Notes: a model not told the origin generated them from the sequence alone. A stretch of 24,712 nucleotides of DNA from an uncultured Collinsella sp. (GCA_959599615.1 CAUGKA010000008.1:1-24712); one strand, 5' to 3'; counted from the first letter of the stretch, positions 1 to 8,631 are shown. A program made the numbers and translations.

Positions 1-2226
1 TGCCACACCGCACTGGCCGAGGCCGAGATCGAGTACTCCGACGAGACGAGCCCGTCCATCTTCGTGCGCTTTGAGTTGACCTCCAAGCCCGCCGGCCTCG
101 AGAACTTCGACGGCCCGGTCGACTTCATCATCTGGACGACCACGCCGTGGACCATCCCGTCCGACCAGGCCGTTTCCCTCAAGCCCGGTGCCGCCTACGT
201 CGCCGTTGAACACGAGGGCCGTGCCGAGGTCATGCTCGAAGACCTGGCTCCCAAGTGCTGCGAGGAGTTTGGCTGGGAGTACACCCCGGTCATGGTCGAC
301 GGCAAGCCCTACGTGGTTTCCGCCGAGACCTTCCACCACATCCACTACAAGCAGCCGATCTTTGACGGCGTTGAGGGCGTGGCGCTGCTGGCCGATTACG
401 TCGGTGTCGATGACGGTACCGGTATCGTCCACAACTCGCCCGGCCACGGCGTCGACGACTACTTCGCCTGCCTCAAGGAGGGCATCACCGACATCTGCAT
501 GCCGGTCGATGACGACGGCAAGTTCTACACCGGCGAGGAGTTTGGTACCGGTGGCCCCTTCAGCGGTATGGACACCGATGAGGCCAACCCGCATATCATC
601 GAGTTCCTGCGCGAGCGTGGCACCCTGGTCCTCGAGAAGAAGATCACGCACAGCTATCCGCACTGCTGGCGCTGCAAGCACCCGGTGCTCTTCCGTGCTA
701 CCGACCAGTGGTTTGTCTCGATGGACAAGACCGGTTTGCGCGAGCAGGCTGGCAAAGAGGTCCGCGAGAACGTCAAGTGGTATCCGGCCCATGCCGCCAA
801 CCGCATTGGCGCCATGGTCGAGCAGCGTCCCGACTGGTGCATCAGCCGCCAGCGCAACTGGGGCGTGCCTATCCCCAGCTACACCTGCGCCGACTGCGGC
901 GAGAAGGTCATGAACGACGCCACGCTCGACGCCGTTATCAAGCTCTTCCACGAGAAGGGCTCCGACGCCTGGTTTACCGATGCTCCCGAGAGCTACCTGG
1001 GCGAGGCCTGCGTCTGCCCCAAGTGTGGTGGCCATCACCTCAAGGCCGATAAGGACATCCTCGACGTGTGGTGGGACTCCGGCGTCTCCTGGAAGGCCGT
1101 CTGCGAGTACCGTCCCGAGCTGGAGTACCCGGCGGACGTCTACCTCGAGGGCTCCGACCAGCACCGTGGTTGGTTCCAGAGCTCGCTGCTCACCTCGGTG
1201 GGCGCCAATGGCCATGCCCCGTACAAGGCGGTCGTCTCGCAGGGCTTCACGCTCGACGGCCAGGGCCGTAAGATGTCGAAGTCGCTCGGCAACGTCATCG
1301 ACCCCAACAAGGTCTGCGACGAGATGGGCGCCGACATCATCCGCCTGTGGGTTGCCTCCGTCGATACCAGCTCCGACGTGTCCATCGACCACGAGATCCT
1401 TGCCCGTACGTCCGATGCCTACCGTCGTTTCCGCAATACGCTGCGCTTCCTGCTCTCCGAGCTCGAGGGTCAGTTTGAGCCCGAGACCGACGGCGTCGCC
1501 TTTGCCGACCTGCTGCCGCTCGACAAGCTCATGGTTGCCCGCCTGACCCAGGTTCAGGCCGAGGTCGACGATGCCTACGCCAGCTACGAGTTCCCGCGCG
1601 CTTACCGTGCGCTTTACGACTTCGTGGTTACCGAGCTCTCCAACGTGTACCTCGACGCCCTGAAGGACCGTCTGTACTGCGACAAGCCCGGCTCGCTCGA
1701 GCGCCGCAGCGCCCAGACCGTGCTGGCCGAGCTCTTCTCGATGCTCATGCGCGACCTGCAGCCGATCCTGTCCTACACGGTCGACGAGGCCATGGCCTAT
1801 GCGCCTGCCGGCTGCGTCGATCACCAGAAGTACGCCGCGCTGCTTGATTGGTATAAGTCGCCCATTACGGTCGACGAGGCCAACGAGTTTGAGGGCGTGC
1901 TCGAGGCTTCGCTCGAGCTCCGTAGCGCCGTGACCAAGGCCCTTGAGGATGCCCGCTCCGCCGGCACCTTCACTAAGAGTCAACAGGTCCGCGTCAAGGC
2001 GGTCGTTCCCGCCGAGGTGTATGCGCTGCTGACCGGCGACAAGGCCGTCGACCTGGCCGAGTTCTACATCGTCTCCGCTGTTGAACTGACCCAGGGCGAG
2101 GAGCTCTCCGTTGCCATCGAGGCTGCCGAGGGCGAGTGCTGCGATCGTTGCTGGAACTACCGCACCACCGTCGGCGAGTACAACGGTCACGCACATATTT
2201 GCAAGAGGTGTGCGGAAGCCCTTTAA
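1..2226 (+). CDS. ileS: Isoleucyl-tRNA synthetase, C-terminal part (5' end outside window)
   Basis: Cytoplasmic class I synthetase that charges tRNA-Ile. The frame is open from base 1, so the start and the N-terminal HIGH motif lie upstream. Visible parts in order are: the CP1 editing domain, with WTTTPWTIPSDQA near 135-170 and TGIVHNSPGHG near 420; a cysteine pair (HCWRCKH) near 660; CISRQRNWGVPIP near 840; the KMSKS signature at 1270-1284; the helical anticodon-binding domain; and a C-terminal zinc finger with CxxC at 2140-2151 and a second CxxC close to the stop. This is the bacterial type with the C-terminal zinc finger. The final VHNSPGHG has Ser where Ala is common, a mild change. A strong terminator follows. 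No sign of frameshift. Confidence 0.97.
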   Translation, partial: CHTALAEAEIEYSDETSPSIFVRFELTSKPAGLENFDGPVDFIIWTTTPWTIPSDQAVSLKPGAAYVAVEHEGRAEVMLEDLAPKCCEEFGWEYTPVMVDGKPYVVSAETFHHIHYKQPIFDGVEGVALLADYVGVDDGTGIVHNSPGHGVDDYFACLKEGITDICMPVDDDGKFYTGEEFGTGGPFSGMDTDEANPHIIEFLRERGTLVLEKKITHSYPHCWRCKHPVLFRATDQWFVSMDKTGLREQAGKEVRENVKWYPAHAANRIGAMVEQRPDWCISRQRNWGVPIPSYTCADCGEKVMNDATLDAVIKLFHEKGSDAWFTDAPESYLGEACVCPKCGGHHLKADKDILDVWWDSGVSWKAVCEYRPELEYPADVYLEGSDQHRGWFQSSLLTSVGANGHAPYKAVVSQGFTLDGQGRKMSKSLGNVIDPNKVCDEMGADIIRLWVASVDTSSDVSIDHEILARTSDAYRRFRNTLRFLLSELEGQFEPETDGVAFADLLPLDKLMVARLTQVQAEVDDAYASYEFPRAYRALYDFVVTELSNVYLDALKDRLYCDKPGSLERRSAQTVLAELFSMLMRDLQPILSYTVDEAMAYAPAGCVDHQKYAALLDWYKSPITVDEANEFEGVLEASLELRSAVTKALEDARSAGTFTKSQQVRVKAVVPAEVYALLTGDKAVDLAEFYIVSAVELTQGEELSVAIEAAEGECCDRCWNYRTTVGEYNGHAHICKRCAEAL

Positions 2227-2296
2227 GGCACGGTAACTCGGCATTTTAGTTATAGGGAGTATTTGGGCGCCCTCGCCCCTTTTGCTCCGCTGAATA

Positions 2297-2335
2297 AAAG
2301 CGGCATTCTGTTTTTCGGAATGCCGCTTTCTTTTT
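2297..2335 (+). terminator. Rho-independent terminator after ileS
   Basis: A perfect 12-bp stem (AAAGCGGCATTC at 2297-2308 pairing with GAATGCCGCTTT at 2318-2329) encloses a 9-base loop and is followed by C and five T. It lies 70 bases after the ileS stop and separates ileS from lspA, which therefore needs its own promoter in 2336-2448. In that stretch I see only a weak -10-like TATAAG at 2391-2396 with no good -35. Confidence 0.92.
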
Positions 2336-2448
2336 ATGCTGGTTATTTAGCTTGCGTTGGTGGATATGTCGTGCGTTCTGCGTGTGTCAATATAAGATGG
2401 TTAATTGCGTTAAACGTAATTCGATGTTTTTGAGGGTAGGGGATTGAT

Positions 2449-3048
2449 TTGGGTCGTTCTGCGGATATGACGCCGCCTTTGCGTTGGCGGTTGGGTGTTG
2501 CTGGTAGCGTGGCGTTGGCCGTGCTGCTTGTTGACCAGCTGACCAAGCTTGCGGTTCGTGCCGTCGGCGATGCTCTACATGTGACTGTTATCCCCGGTGT
2601 GATCGACTTCCTTTTCGTGCGTAACATCGGTGCTGCCTTTAGCATGGGCGAGGGACATGGCCTCGCGTTTGCCGTGCTGGCGTTTGTCGTTATCGTTGCG
2701 ATCGCGGTGTACTTGCTTCGCGCGCCCCAGCTTGCTTGCTTTGAGGTTGTGGGCATGGCTATGGTCGTGGGCGGCGCCATTGGCAATGCGATCGACCGTC
2801 TGGCTTTTGGCTTTGTGACCGATTTTATTGCCACCACCTTCATCGACTTCCCCGTCTTCAATGTGGCCGATGTCGGCATTACGGTCGGTGTGGTGCTTGC
2901 CCTCATCGGCTACATGTTCTTGAGTCCTGCGGCCCGTGAGGTCGACGCGACCGCCGAACTCAACGCCCGTGACGAGGCCCGCGCTAAGCGCAAGGCCCAG
3001 CAGCGTGGGGAGCGTGCCCGCAAGATTCGCGAAAGGAGCGAGCGCTAA
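2449..3048 (+). CDS. lspA: Lipoprotein signal peptidase (signal peptidase II)
   Basis: Membrane aspartic protease that cleaves the signal peptide of diacylglyceryl-prolipoproteins. Four hydrophobic segments are visible (about 17-35, 70-90, 97-115, 138-158). Family motifs are present: VDQLTK (28-33), NIGAAFS (59-65), GNAIDR (112-117) and FNVAD (137-141). D116 and D141 match the catalytic aspartates. The TTG start is chosen because TAGGGGA sits 5 bases upstream, whereas the next ATG (2467) has no ribosome site. The protein is 199 aa, longer than usual because of a strongly charged, Arg/Lys/Glu-rich C-terminal tail from about residue 162. Its stop overlaps the rluD start (TAATG), so the two are translationally coupled. 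The lspA-rluD pairing is common in Gram-positive bacteria. Confidence 0.95.
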   Translation: MGRSADMTPPLRWRLGVAGSVALAVLLVDQLTKLAVRAVGDALHVTVIPGVIDFLFVRNIGAAFSMGEGHGLAFAVLAFVVIVAIAVYLLRAPQLACFEVVGMAMVVGGAIGNAIDRLAFGFVTDFIATTFIDFPVFNVADVGITVGVVLALIGYMFLSPAAREVDATAELNARDEARAKRKAQQRGERARKIRERSER

Positions 3049-4061
3049 TGGCCGACATCCATATCCTTGTTGCCGACGATGCCGCTGGTCAGCGTCTTGA
3101 CGCCTATCTGGGCGCTAATGACGGCTGCCCTACGCGCTCTGCCTGCGCGCATCTGATCGAGGGCGGTGCCGTTGCCGTCAACGGCGAGACATGCCTGTCA
3201 AAAAAGTATGCCGTGCGCTCCGGCGACCGTATTTCGGTCGATTTGCCCGAGCCGCACGATCCCACCGATGTGATTCCCGAGGCCATTCCCCTCGATATCC
3301 GCTACGAGGACGACTACCTCATCGTGCTCTCCAAGCAGCGCGGTCTGGTGTGCCATCCCGCCCATGGCCACGAGAGCGGCACCCTTGCGAACGCCTTGGT
3401 CTATCACTGTGGCATTGACCATCTGGGCACCGTGCAGGGCGAGGACCGCCCCGGCATCGTGCATCGCCTGGATCGTGACACCTCGGGCCTTATGCTCGCG
3501 GCAAAAGACGACGACACCCAGCGCGCGCTCCAGAATCTCATCCGCACGCGCACGCTCGACCGCCGCTACATTACGCTCGTCCACGGCCACATTGCCATGG
3601 ACGAGGGCACCATTAACACCGGCATTGCCCGTTCTACGCGCGACCGTGTCAAGATGGCGGTTTCGGACGATCCTTTCGCGCGCCAGGCCATTACGACCTT
3701 TAGGGTCCTCGAGCGCTTCGATTCCACGCGTTTTGACGATGGCTATACGCTCGTCGAGTGCCACCTGTTTACGGGTCGCACGCATCAGATTCGCGTGCAC
3801 ATGCGCCATATCAACCACGCCTGCGTGGGCGATCCGCTCTACGGTAAGTGCGATGCGCGTGCCGACCAGGGTTTGACCAGGCAATTCCTCCATTCCTGGC
3901 GTGTGGCGTTCGATCATCCCGTGACGGGGGAGCACATTGAGTGCCGCGATGAGCTGCCGTGGGATCTCGCCGCCGTTCTGGATGACCTAGCCCCGCGCTC
4001 GCTCGGCCGCACTGCCGCCGGCGACGAAATCGTTCCGCAGCTCGGTCTGCTCGAAGCCTAA
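3048..4061 (+). CDS. rluD: RluA/RluD family 23S rRNA pseudouridine synthase
   Basis: Converts uridines to pseudouridine in 23S rRNA. An N-terminal S4-like RNA-binding domain (about 13-75) precedes the catalytic domain. GIVHRLDRDTSGLML (about 136-150) contains the catalytic Asp, D142, and GRTHQIRVHM with GDPLYG marks the C-terminal part of the core. The length of 337 aa is normal. The ATG overlaps the lspA stop and has GAAAGGAG upstream. Which uridine it modifies cannot be decided from the sequence; RluD-type (helix 69) is the default for this neighbourhood, and another RluA-family specificity is possible. Confidence 0.93.
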   Translation: MADIHILVADDAAGQRLDAYLGANDGCPTRSACAHLIEGGAVAVNGETCLSKKYAVRSGDRISVDLPEPHDPTDVIPEAIPLDIRYEDDYLIVLSKQRGLVCHPAHGHESGTLANALVYHCGIDHLGTVQGEDRPGIVHRLDRDTSGLMLAAKDDDTQRALQNLIRTRTLDRRYITLVHGHIAMDEGTINTGIARSTRDRVKMAVSDDPFARQAITTFRVLERFDSTRFDDGYTLVECHLFTGRTHQIRVHMRHINHACVGDPLYGKCDARADQGLTRQFLHSWRVAFDHPVTGEHIECRDELPWDLAAVLDDLAPRSLGRTAAGDEIVPQLGLLEA

Positions 4062-4079
4062 CCAGTATTAGGTGGTTTC

Positions 4080-4106
4080 TTGAACTCGGTTAGCCTACGG
4101 TAAGAT
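4080..4106 (+). promoter_or_regulatory. Possible promoter of the glycosyltransferase gene
   Basis: TTGAAC (4080-4085) and TAAGAT (4101-4106) sit 15 bases apart, about 38 bases ahead of the next gene's ATG. The -35 is good; the spacer is short and the -10 matches only four of six bases. No terminator separates rluD from this gene, so read-through is an alternative. Confidence 0.35.
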
Positions 4107-4143
4107 ATACGTTTGTTTACGTAACGCGTTCTCGGGAGCCTGC

Positions 4144-5439
4144 ATGCTCGCCTTTTTACAAACCAACACACCCATCGTGATCTTCAACCAGATTGTGGTT
4201 ACGCTGCTCACGGTCTGCTTTCTGTACCAGGTGGTCTTCTTTGTCATTGGCGCTCTTCGTGGCGAGGTCGCGCCTCCCAAGGCCAAAAAACTCCACCGCT
4301 ATGCCTTCTTCATTGCGGCGCATAACGAGGAGGCCGTGATCGCCAATCTCGTACGCTCTATCAAGGATCAGGACTATCCGTCCGAGCTCATCGAGGTCTT
4401 CGTGGTCGCCGATGCTTGCACCGACAACACGGCGCAGCTCGCGCGCGAGGCCGGTGCCATTGTTTACGAGCGCAATGACCTGGCCCGCAAGGGCAAGAGC
4501 TGGGTCATGGACTTTGGTTTCGATCGCATTCTCAACGAGTATCCCGACACGTTTGAGGGCTACTTTATCTTCGATGCCGACAATGTTATCTCCCGCGATT
4601 ACGTCTCCAAGATGAATGATGCCTTTGACCAGGGATTCCATGTGGTCACGAGCTATCGCAACTCCAAGAATTTTGGCAGCTCGTGGATCTCGGCAGCTAA
4701 TGCTACTTGGTACCTGCGCGAGGCGCGCTTTCTCAACAACGCGCGTAATATCTGTAAGACGTCTTGCGCCGTCTCGGGTTCGGGCTACCTCATCTCCGCC
4801 AGTGTTATTGAGGGCATGCACGGCTGGCAGTTCCACACGCTGACCGAGGACATTCAGTTCACTACGTTCTGCGCTATTCACGGTATTCGCATTGGCTATG
4901 CGCCGGCGGAGTTCTTTGACGAGCAACCCGTGACGTTCAAGGCATCCTGGAAGCAGCGTATGCGCTGGACCAAGGGCTTTTACCAGGTGTTCTTTACCTA
5001 CGGCAAGCATCTGGTCAAGTCGACGTTCCGCTATCATCGCTTTGCCGCCTACGACATGTTCATGACGATCGCCCCGGGTATGCTGCTATCGCTGATCTCG
5101 ATGCTCGCTAATGCGACGTTCTTGATTGTGGGTGGCCTTTCGCATGGTTTCTTGGCTACCGAAGTCGAGATGCAGGCGTGCGCCGCTTCGCTCATTATGA
5201 CCTTCGCCATGATGTATCAGACCTTCTTTATCCTGGCGCTGCTCACGACTATCTTTGAGTACAAGCACATTCACTGCGCGCAAAAGTGGCGTCTGGTGAC
5301 TAACCTGTTTACCTTCCCGATCTTTATGTTCAGCTATATCCCCATCACGGTGGCCGCGCTGTTCCTGAAGGTCGACTGGGTTCCTACCCAGCATGCCGTA
5401 AACGTCACCCTCGACGAGGTCATGCAAGGCGCCAAATAA
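4144..5439 (+). CDS. Membrane-bound family 2 glycosyltransferase
   Basis: Processive-type GT2 enzyme of 431 aa, predicted to make or extend a surface polysaccharide or glycolipid from a nucleotide-sugar. An N-terminal membrane segment (about 11-38) is followed by the GT-A domain: FIAAHNEE (56-63), VADACTDNT (88-96), the DxD motif FDADN (143-147), TED (234-236) as the catalytic-base region, and QRMRW (271-275) as the QxxRW motif. Three C-terminal membrane segments follow (about 303-330, 346-372, 386-410). The architecture resembles hyaluronan/cellulose/poly-GlcNAc synthases, but the sugar cannot be assigned. No export, acceptor or PilZ partner gene is adjacent. GGGAG lies 5 bases before the ATG. 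A strong terminator follows directly, so it is probably transcribed alone or with lspA-rluD. Confidence 0.9.
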   Translation: MLAFLQTNTPIVIFNQIVVTLLTVCFLYQVVFFVIGALRGEVAPPKAKKLHRYAFFIAAHNEEAVIANLVRSIKDQDYPSELIEVFVVADACTDNTAQLAREAGAIVYERNDLARKGKSWVMDFGFDRILNEYPDTFEGYFIFDADNVISRDYVSKMNDAFDQGFHVVTSYRNSKNFGSSWISAANATWYLREARFLNNARNICKTSCAVSGSGYLISASVIEGMHGWQFHTLTEDIQFTTFCAIHGIRIGYAPAEFFDEQPVTFKASWKQRMRWTKGFYQVFFTYGKHLVKSTFRYHRFAAYDMFMTIAPGMLLSLISMLANATFLIVGGLSHGFLATEVEMQACAASLIMTFAMMYQTFFILALLTTIFEYKHIHCAQKWRLVTNLFTFPIFMFSYIPITVAALFLKVDWVPTQHAVNVTLDEVMQGAK

Positions 5440-5447
5440 CCACCACC

Positions 5448-5489
5448 AAAACCACCGCAAAGGGGACAGGCGCCTTTGTGGTGGTTTTT
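5448..5489 (+). terminator. Rho-independent terminator with REP-like hairpin core
   Basis: A 16-bp stem with a single G-T wobble pairs 5448-5463 (AAAACCACCGCAAAGG) with 5473-5488 (CCTTTGTGGTGGTTTT). The loop is GGACAGGCG and the T-rich tail is interrupted by GC. It begins 9 bases after the glycosyltransferase stop. The hairpin core AAAGGGGACAGGCGCCTTT resembles the GGGGACAGGC-type palindromes that I remember as dispersed repeats in many bacterial genomes. Confidence 0.9.
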
Positions 5490-5520
5490 GCTTTTGCGAT
5501 GCAGCTCGAGGAGGTACTCG

Positions 5521-5943
5521 ATGTTTTATATCCCGTTTTGGATTTGCATCTTTGCCGGCGCGGCGATTGATGCCCGTCAGCGACGTTTTCCCAATGAGCT
5601 TGCCGGTGCGTGTGCGGTGACGGCGTTAGTGGGCGTTTGGCTCGACAAAGGCGTTAACACGGCGCTTGACCATGCCGGTCTTGCGGTCATCGTCTACCTT
5701 GCCCTTGTTCTGACTGAGTCCCTCTGGCGTCGTTTTCGCCAAACCTCGGGCATTGGCATGGGGGACGCCAAAGCACTCTTCGCGCTTTGCACGCTCGACC
5801 CTATGGGTGGCATCGTGGCATTTGCCGTCGCGCTCCTGGTCCTTGCCCTCTCCTGCGTCATCACAAAATCGCGCTCCCTGCCATTGCTCCCGTTTTTGGT
5901 GCCGATTTTTGCCATAATCGAGGTTGTGGGCTGCACTTTGTAA
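5521..5943 (+). CDS. Short prepilin peptidase (A24 family)
   Basis: Integral membrane aspartic protease of 140 aa with about four hydrophobic segments. It is related to the peptidases that cleave type IV pilin-like leader peptides. Both expected aspartates are present: one in IDARQRRFPNEL near the N-terminus and one in GIGMGDAK in the middle. The N-terminal methyltransferase domain of full-length PilD is absent, as in the short TadV/CpaA-like forms. The ATG at 5521 is chosen because GAGGAGG lies just upstream; an in-frame GTG at 5476 falls inside the terminator hairpin and is unlikely. No pilin, ATPase or secretion genes are in the window, so its substrate is unknown. Only about 30 bases separate the terminator from this start, leaving little room for a promoter. 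Confidence 0.85.
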   Translation: MFYIPFWICIFAGAAIDARQRRFPNELAGACAVTALVGVWLDKGVNTALDHAGLAVIVYLALVLTESLWRRFRQTSGIGMGDAKALFALCTLDPMGGIVAFAVALLVLALSCVITKSRSLPLLPFLVPIFAIIEVVGCTL

Positions 5944-5974
5944 CCGATTGCGCATCCTTCTTAAGGAGCATGCC

Positions 5975-7222
5975 ATGGCAACTAATCAAGAAACGGCCGT
6001 CATTAAGGCGCGCATGGACCGTATTCCCTCGGCGTTGTCGCCCGAACTTTTCGAGCGCATTGCCACCGATCGTGCTTCGGGCTATGTTAACCCGTATCGT
6101 TGCAACGACGATCAGGTCATTCGTCGTATTGATCGCGCCTCCGACAAAGGCACGCTTATGCGTCCGGCGTTTATGCGCGATATCGAAAAGATTCTGCATC
6201 TGCCCGCATACACCCGTTATGCAGGCAAAACGCAGGTCTTCAGTTTTCGCAGCAATGACGACCTTTCGCGTCGCGGTCTGCACGTGCAGCTGGTCTCGCG
6301 CATCGCTCGCGATATCGGGCGTGCTCTGGGGCTCAACTGCGATCTAATCGAGGCGATTGGCTTAGGCCACGACTTGGGCCATACGCCCTTTGGCCATGCT
6401 GGCGAGCGCTTTCTCAACGATATTTACCACGAGCGCACGGGTCGCTACTTTTTCCATAACGTGCAGTCGGTCCGCGTGCTCGACGCCCTGTATGGTCGCA
6501 ACGTGTCGCTCCAGACGCTTGATGGCGTGCTATGCCACAACGGCGAGTACGAGCAGCGTGTTTTTGAGCTTTCGGACATGGGTTCCTTTGGCCAGTTCGA
6601 CCGAGCCGTCGAGGACTGCATTGCCACGGGCTATGGCGCGATTGAGCACCTGCGTCCCATGACGCTCGAGGGCTGTGTGGTGCGTATCTCGGATATCCTT
6701 GCCTACGTTGGGCGCGATCGCCAAGACGCCATTGCGGCAGGCCTGCTGTCACCTGACGCTTTTGACGATGACCTGGGCGGAGGATACAACAGCTGGATCC
6801 TCACGCATGCCTCCATCGATATCGTCGAGCACAGCTATGGCAAGCCACGCATCGAGATGAGCGAGGACCTGTTTGAGGAGATCCGCCGAGCCAAACGCGA
6901 GAACTACGAGAAGATTTATAGCAAGGGCGGTATCGAAGGTGACTCCGAGGCGGAGCTACGCGAGGCCTTCGAAAAGCTTTACGACCGTTGCCTGCAGGAT
7001 ATAAACGAAGGCAACGAGTCTTCTTACATCTTTAAGCACCACATTTCTCGCATTGAGCGGCAGCTTTCCTACTACGAACGCACCTATGCCTGGCAGGACG
7101 ATATAGATCAGACCGTAGTGGATTACATTGCGAGCATGACAGATGGCTATTTCTGCGAGCTCACGAGTAAGCTGTTCCCGGGCTTTAAGTTTCCGCACCG
7201 TACCTATATTAACGAACGGTAG
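5975..7222 (+). CDS. dgt: dGTPase-like HD-domain nucleotide triphosphohydrolase
   Basis: Predicted to hydrolyse dGTP (or related dNTPs) to the nucleoside and triphosphate, affecting DNA precursor pools. At 415 aa it has KTQVFSF (85-91), then the metal-binding HD residues H103 (RRGLHVQ), H132-D133 (GLGHDLGHTPFGH) and D240 (SDILAY), so the active site looks complete. The ATG at 5975 has AAGGAG 6 bases upstream; an earlier in-frame start at 5924 would overlap the peptidase gene and has no ribosome site. The family has type 1 and shorter type 2 members, and true substrate preference cannot be read from the sequence. It lies upstream of rarA. Confidence 0.9.
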   Translation: MATNQETAVIKARMDRIPSALSPELFERIATDRASGYVNPYRCNDDQVIRRIDRASDKGTLMRPAFMRDIEKILHLPAYTRYAGKTQVFSFRSNDDLSRRGLHVQLVSRIARDIGRALGLNCDLIEAIGLGHDLGHTPFGHAGERFLNDIYHERTGRYFFHNVQSVRVLDALYGRNVSLQTLDGVLCHNGEYEQRVFELSDMGSFGQFDRAVEDCIATGYGAIEHLRPMTLEGCVVRISDILAYVGRDRQDAIAAGLLSPDAFDDDLGGGYNSWILTHASIDIVEHSYGKPRIEMSEDLFEEIRRAKRENYEKIYSKGGIEGDSEAELREAFEKLYDRCLQDINEGNESSYIFKHHISRIERQLSYYERTYAWQDDIDQTVVDYIASMTDGYFCELTSKLFPGFKFPHRTYINER

Positions 7223-7281
7223 TTCGTATATTTTCGGTATACTGTAGGTGAAAACGTTTTTGATTGATGCACGGGATGGCT

Positions 7282-8631
7282 ATGGACGACCTTTTTTCTG
7301 CTTCGACGCGCGAGCGTTCCTTTCAGAATGCGCCGCTTGCGGTGCGCATGCGCCCCAATTCGCTCGACGAGTACGTGGGCCAGCAAAAGGCCGTCGGTAA
7401 GGGCTCTTGGTTGCGTGCCGCGATCGAGCACGACGTGCTTTCGAGCGTGATTCTGTACGGGCCGGCCGGTACGGGTAAGACGACGCTGGCCCACATTATC
7501 GCCAACCATACCAAGAGCGAGTTTGTTGAGGTCAGCGCCGTGACGGGCACCGTAAAGGACTTGCGCCGCGTGATTGACGAGGCCAAGATGCGCCTGAATA
7601 CGTACGACCGCCGCACCATTCTATTCATCGATGAGATTCACCGCTTCTCTAAGTCGCAGCAGGATGCCCTGCTGCATGCAGTTGAGAACCGTACCGTCAT
7701 TATGATTGGCGCTACGACGGAGAATCCGTACTTCGAGGTCAACTCGGCTCTGCTCTCACGTGGTCGAGTCGTGGAGCTTGAGCATTTAAAGGACGAGGAT
7801 ATCGCCATGCTTATCGAGCGTGCGCTCGAGGCACCTCAGGGCCTGAACGGCAAATTCTCGGCCGATGATGATACGGTCAAGACCATTTGCACGCTGGCAG
7901 CGGGTGATGCACGCTCGGCCCTGACGACGCTTGAGTTGGCGAGCGAGATTGCCGTCACGCGTCCCGATACCGAGGGGACGCCGGCTCCGGCGGCGGGGGA
8001 GCGGTATCCCATCACGGTCGACGATGTGAAGATCGCCAATCCGCGCCGTGGGTTTTCGTATGACAAAAACGGTGACATGCACTACGACATTATCAGTGCG
8101 TTCATTAAGTCCATGCGCGGCAGCGACCCCGATGCCACCATTTATTGGCTCGCGCGCATGATCGATGCAGGGGAGGATCCTAAGTTTATTGCACGCCGTA
8201 TTATGATTCAGGCTTCTGAGGATGTTGGCAACGCCGATCCGCAGGCGCTTTTGGTGGCGCATGCCGCGTTTAAGTCTGCCGAGGTCATTGGCTATCCCGA
8301 GTGCCGCATTAACCTGGCTCAGGCTGCACTCTATGTGTGCTTGGCGCCTAAATCCAACGCGTGTGAGGCTTCAATCGATGCGGCGCTGGCCGATATCCAT
8401 TCTAGTGGGCTTCGCGAGGTGCCGAGTTATCTACGCGATCGCCATCGCCCGGGCAGCGATGAATACGGTGTGTATAAGTATCCGCACGATTATCCCGAAG
8501 GCTGGGTCGACCAGCGCTATTTGCCCGAAGGCTTAGAACGCGGTGCATTTTGGCAGCCTGCCGGCCGCGGTTGGGAAGAATGGCGCGTAGAGCAAAGCGA
8601 ACGCGACCGCAGCGGGAATGCACCGAAGTAG
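7282..8631 (+). CDS. rarA: Replication-associated recombination AAA ATPase RarA (MgsA)
   Basis: Clamp-loader-like AAA+ ATPase that acts at stalled replication forks. The 449-aa protein shows an N-terminal MRP..LDEYVGQ segment (23-34), Walker A GPAGTGKT (60-67), Walker B ILFIDEIHRF (113-122), sensor-1 IGATTENP and the arginine-finger region NSALLSRGRVV. The C-terminal tetramerisation part contains AFIKSMRGSDPDA and ends with YKYPHDYPEGWV, both typical of RarA. The start is uncertain: TTG 7264, ATG 7267, ATG 7276 and ATG 7282 are all in frame. I prefer 7282 because GGGA lies 5 bases upstream and MDDLF matches the family N-terminus. A -10-like TATACT occurs at 7238-7243, without a clear -35. Confidence 0.94.
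   Translation: MDDLFSASTRERSFQNAPLAVRMRPNSLDEYVGQQKAVGKGSWLRAAIEHDVLSSVILYGPAGTGKTTLAHIIANHTKSEFVEVSAVTGTVKDLRRVIDEAKMRLNTYDRRTILFIDEIHRFSKSQQDALLHAVENRTVIMIGATTENPYFEVNSALLSRGRVVELEHLKDEDIAMLIERALEAPQGLNGKFSADDDTVKTICTLAAGDARSALTTLELASEIAVTRPDTEGTPAPAAGERYPITVDDVKIANPRRGFSYDKNGDMHYDIISAFIKSMRGSDPDATIYWLARMIDAGEDPKFIARRIMIQASEDVGNADPQALLVAHAAFKSAEVIGYPECRINLAQAALYVCLAPKSNACEASIDAALADIHSSGLREVPSYLRDRHRPGSDEYGVYKYPHDYPEGWVDQRYLPEGLERGAFWQPAGRGWEEWRVEQSERDRSGNAPK

Noticed and set aside
1..63. ileS seemed to lack its HIGH motif and a start codon
   Set aside because: The frame is open from base 1; the missing N-terminus lies outside the window, so this is not a truncation.
3198..3935. Minus-strand open frame inside rluD
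   Set aside because: rluD on the + strand has all catalytic motifs; the opposite frame is a codon-bias shadow without a start signal.
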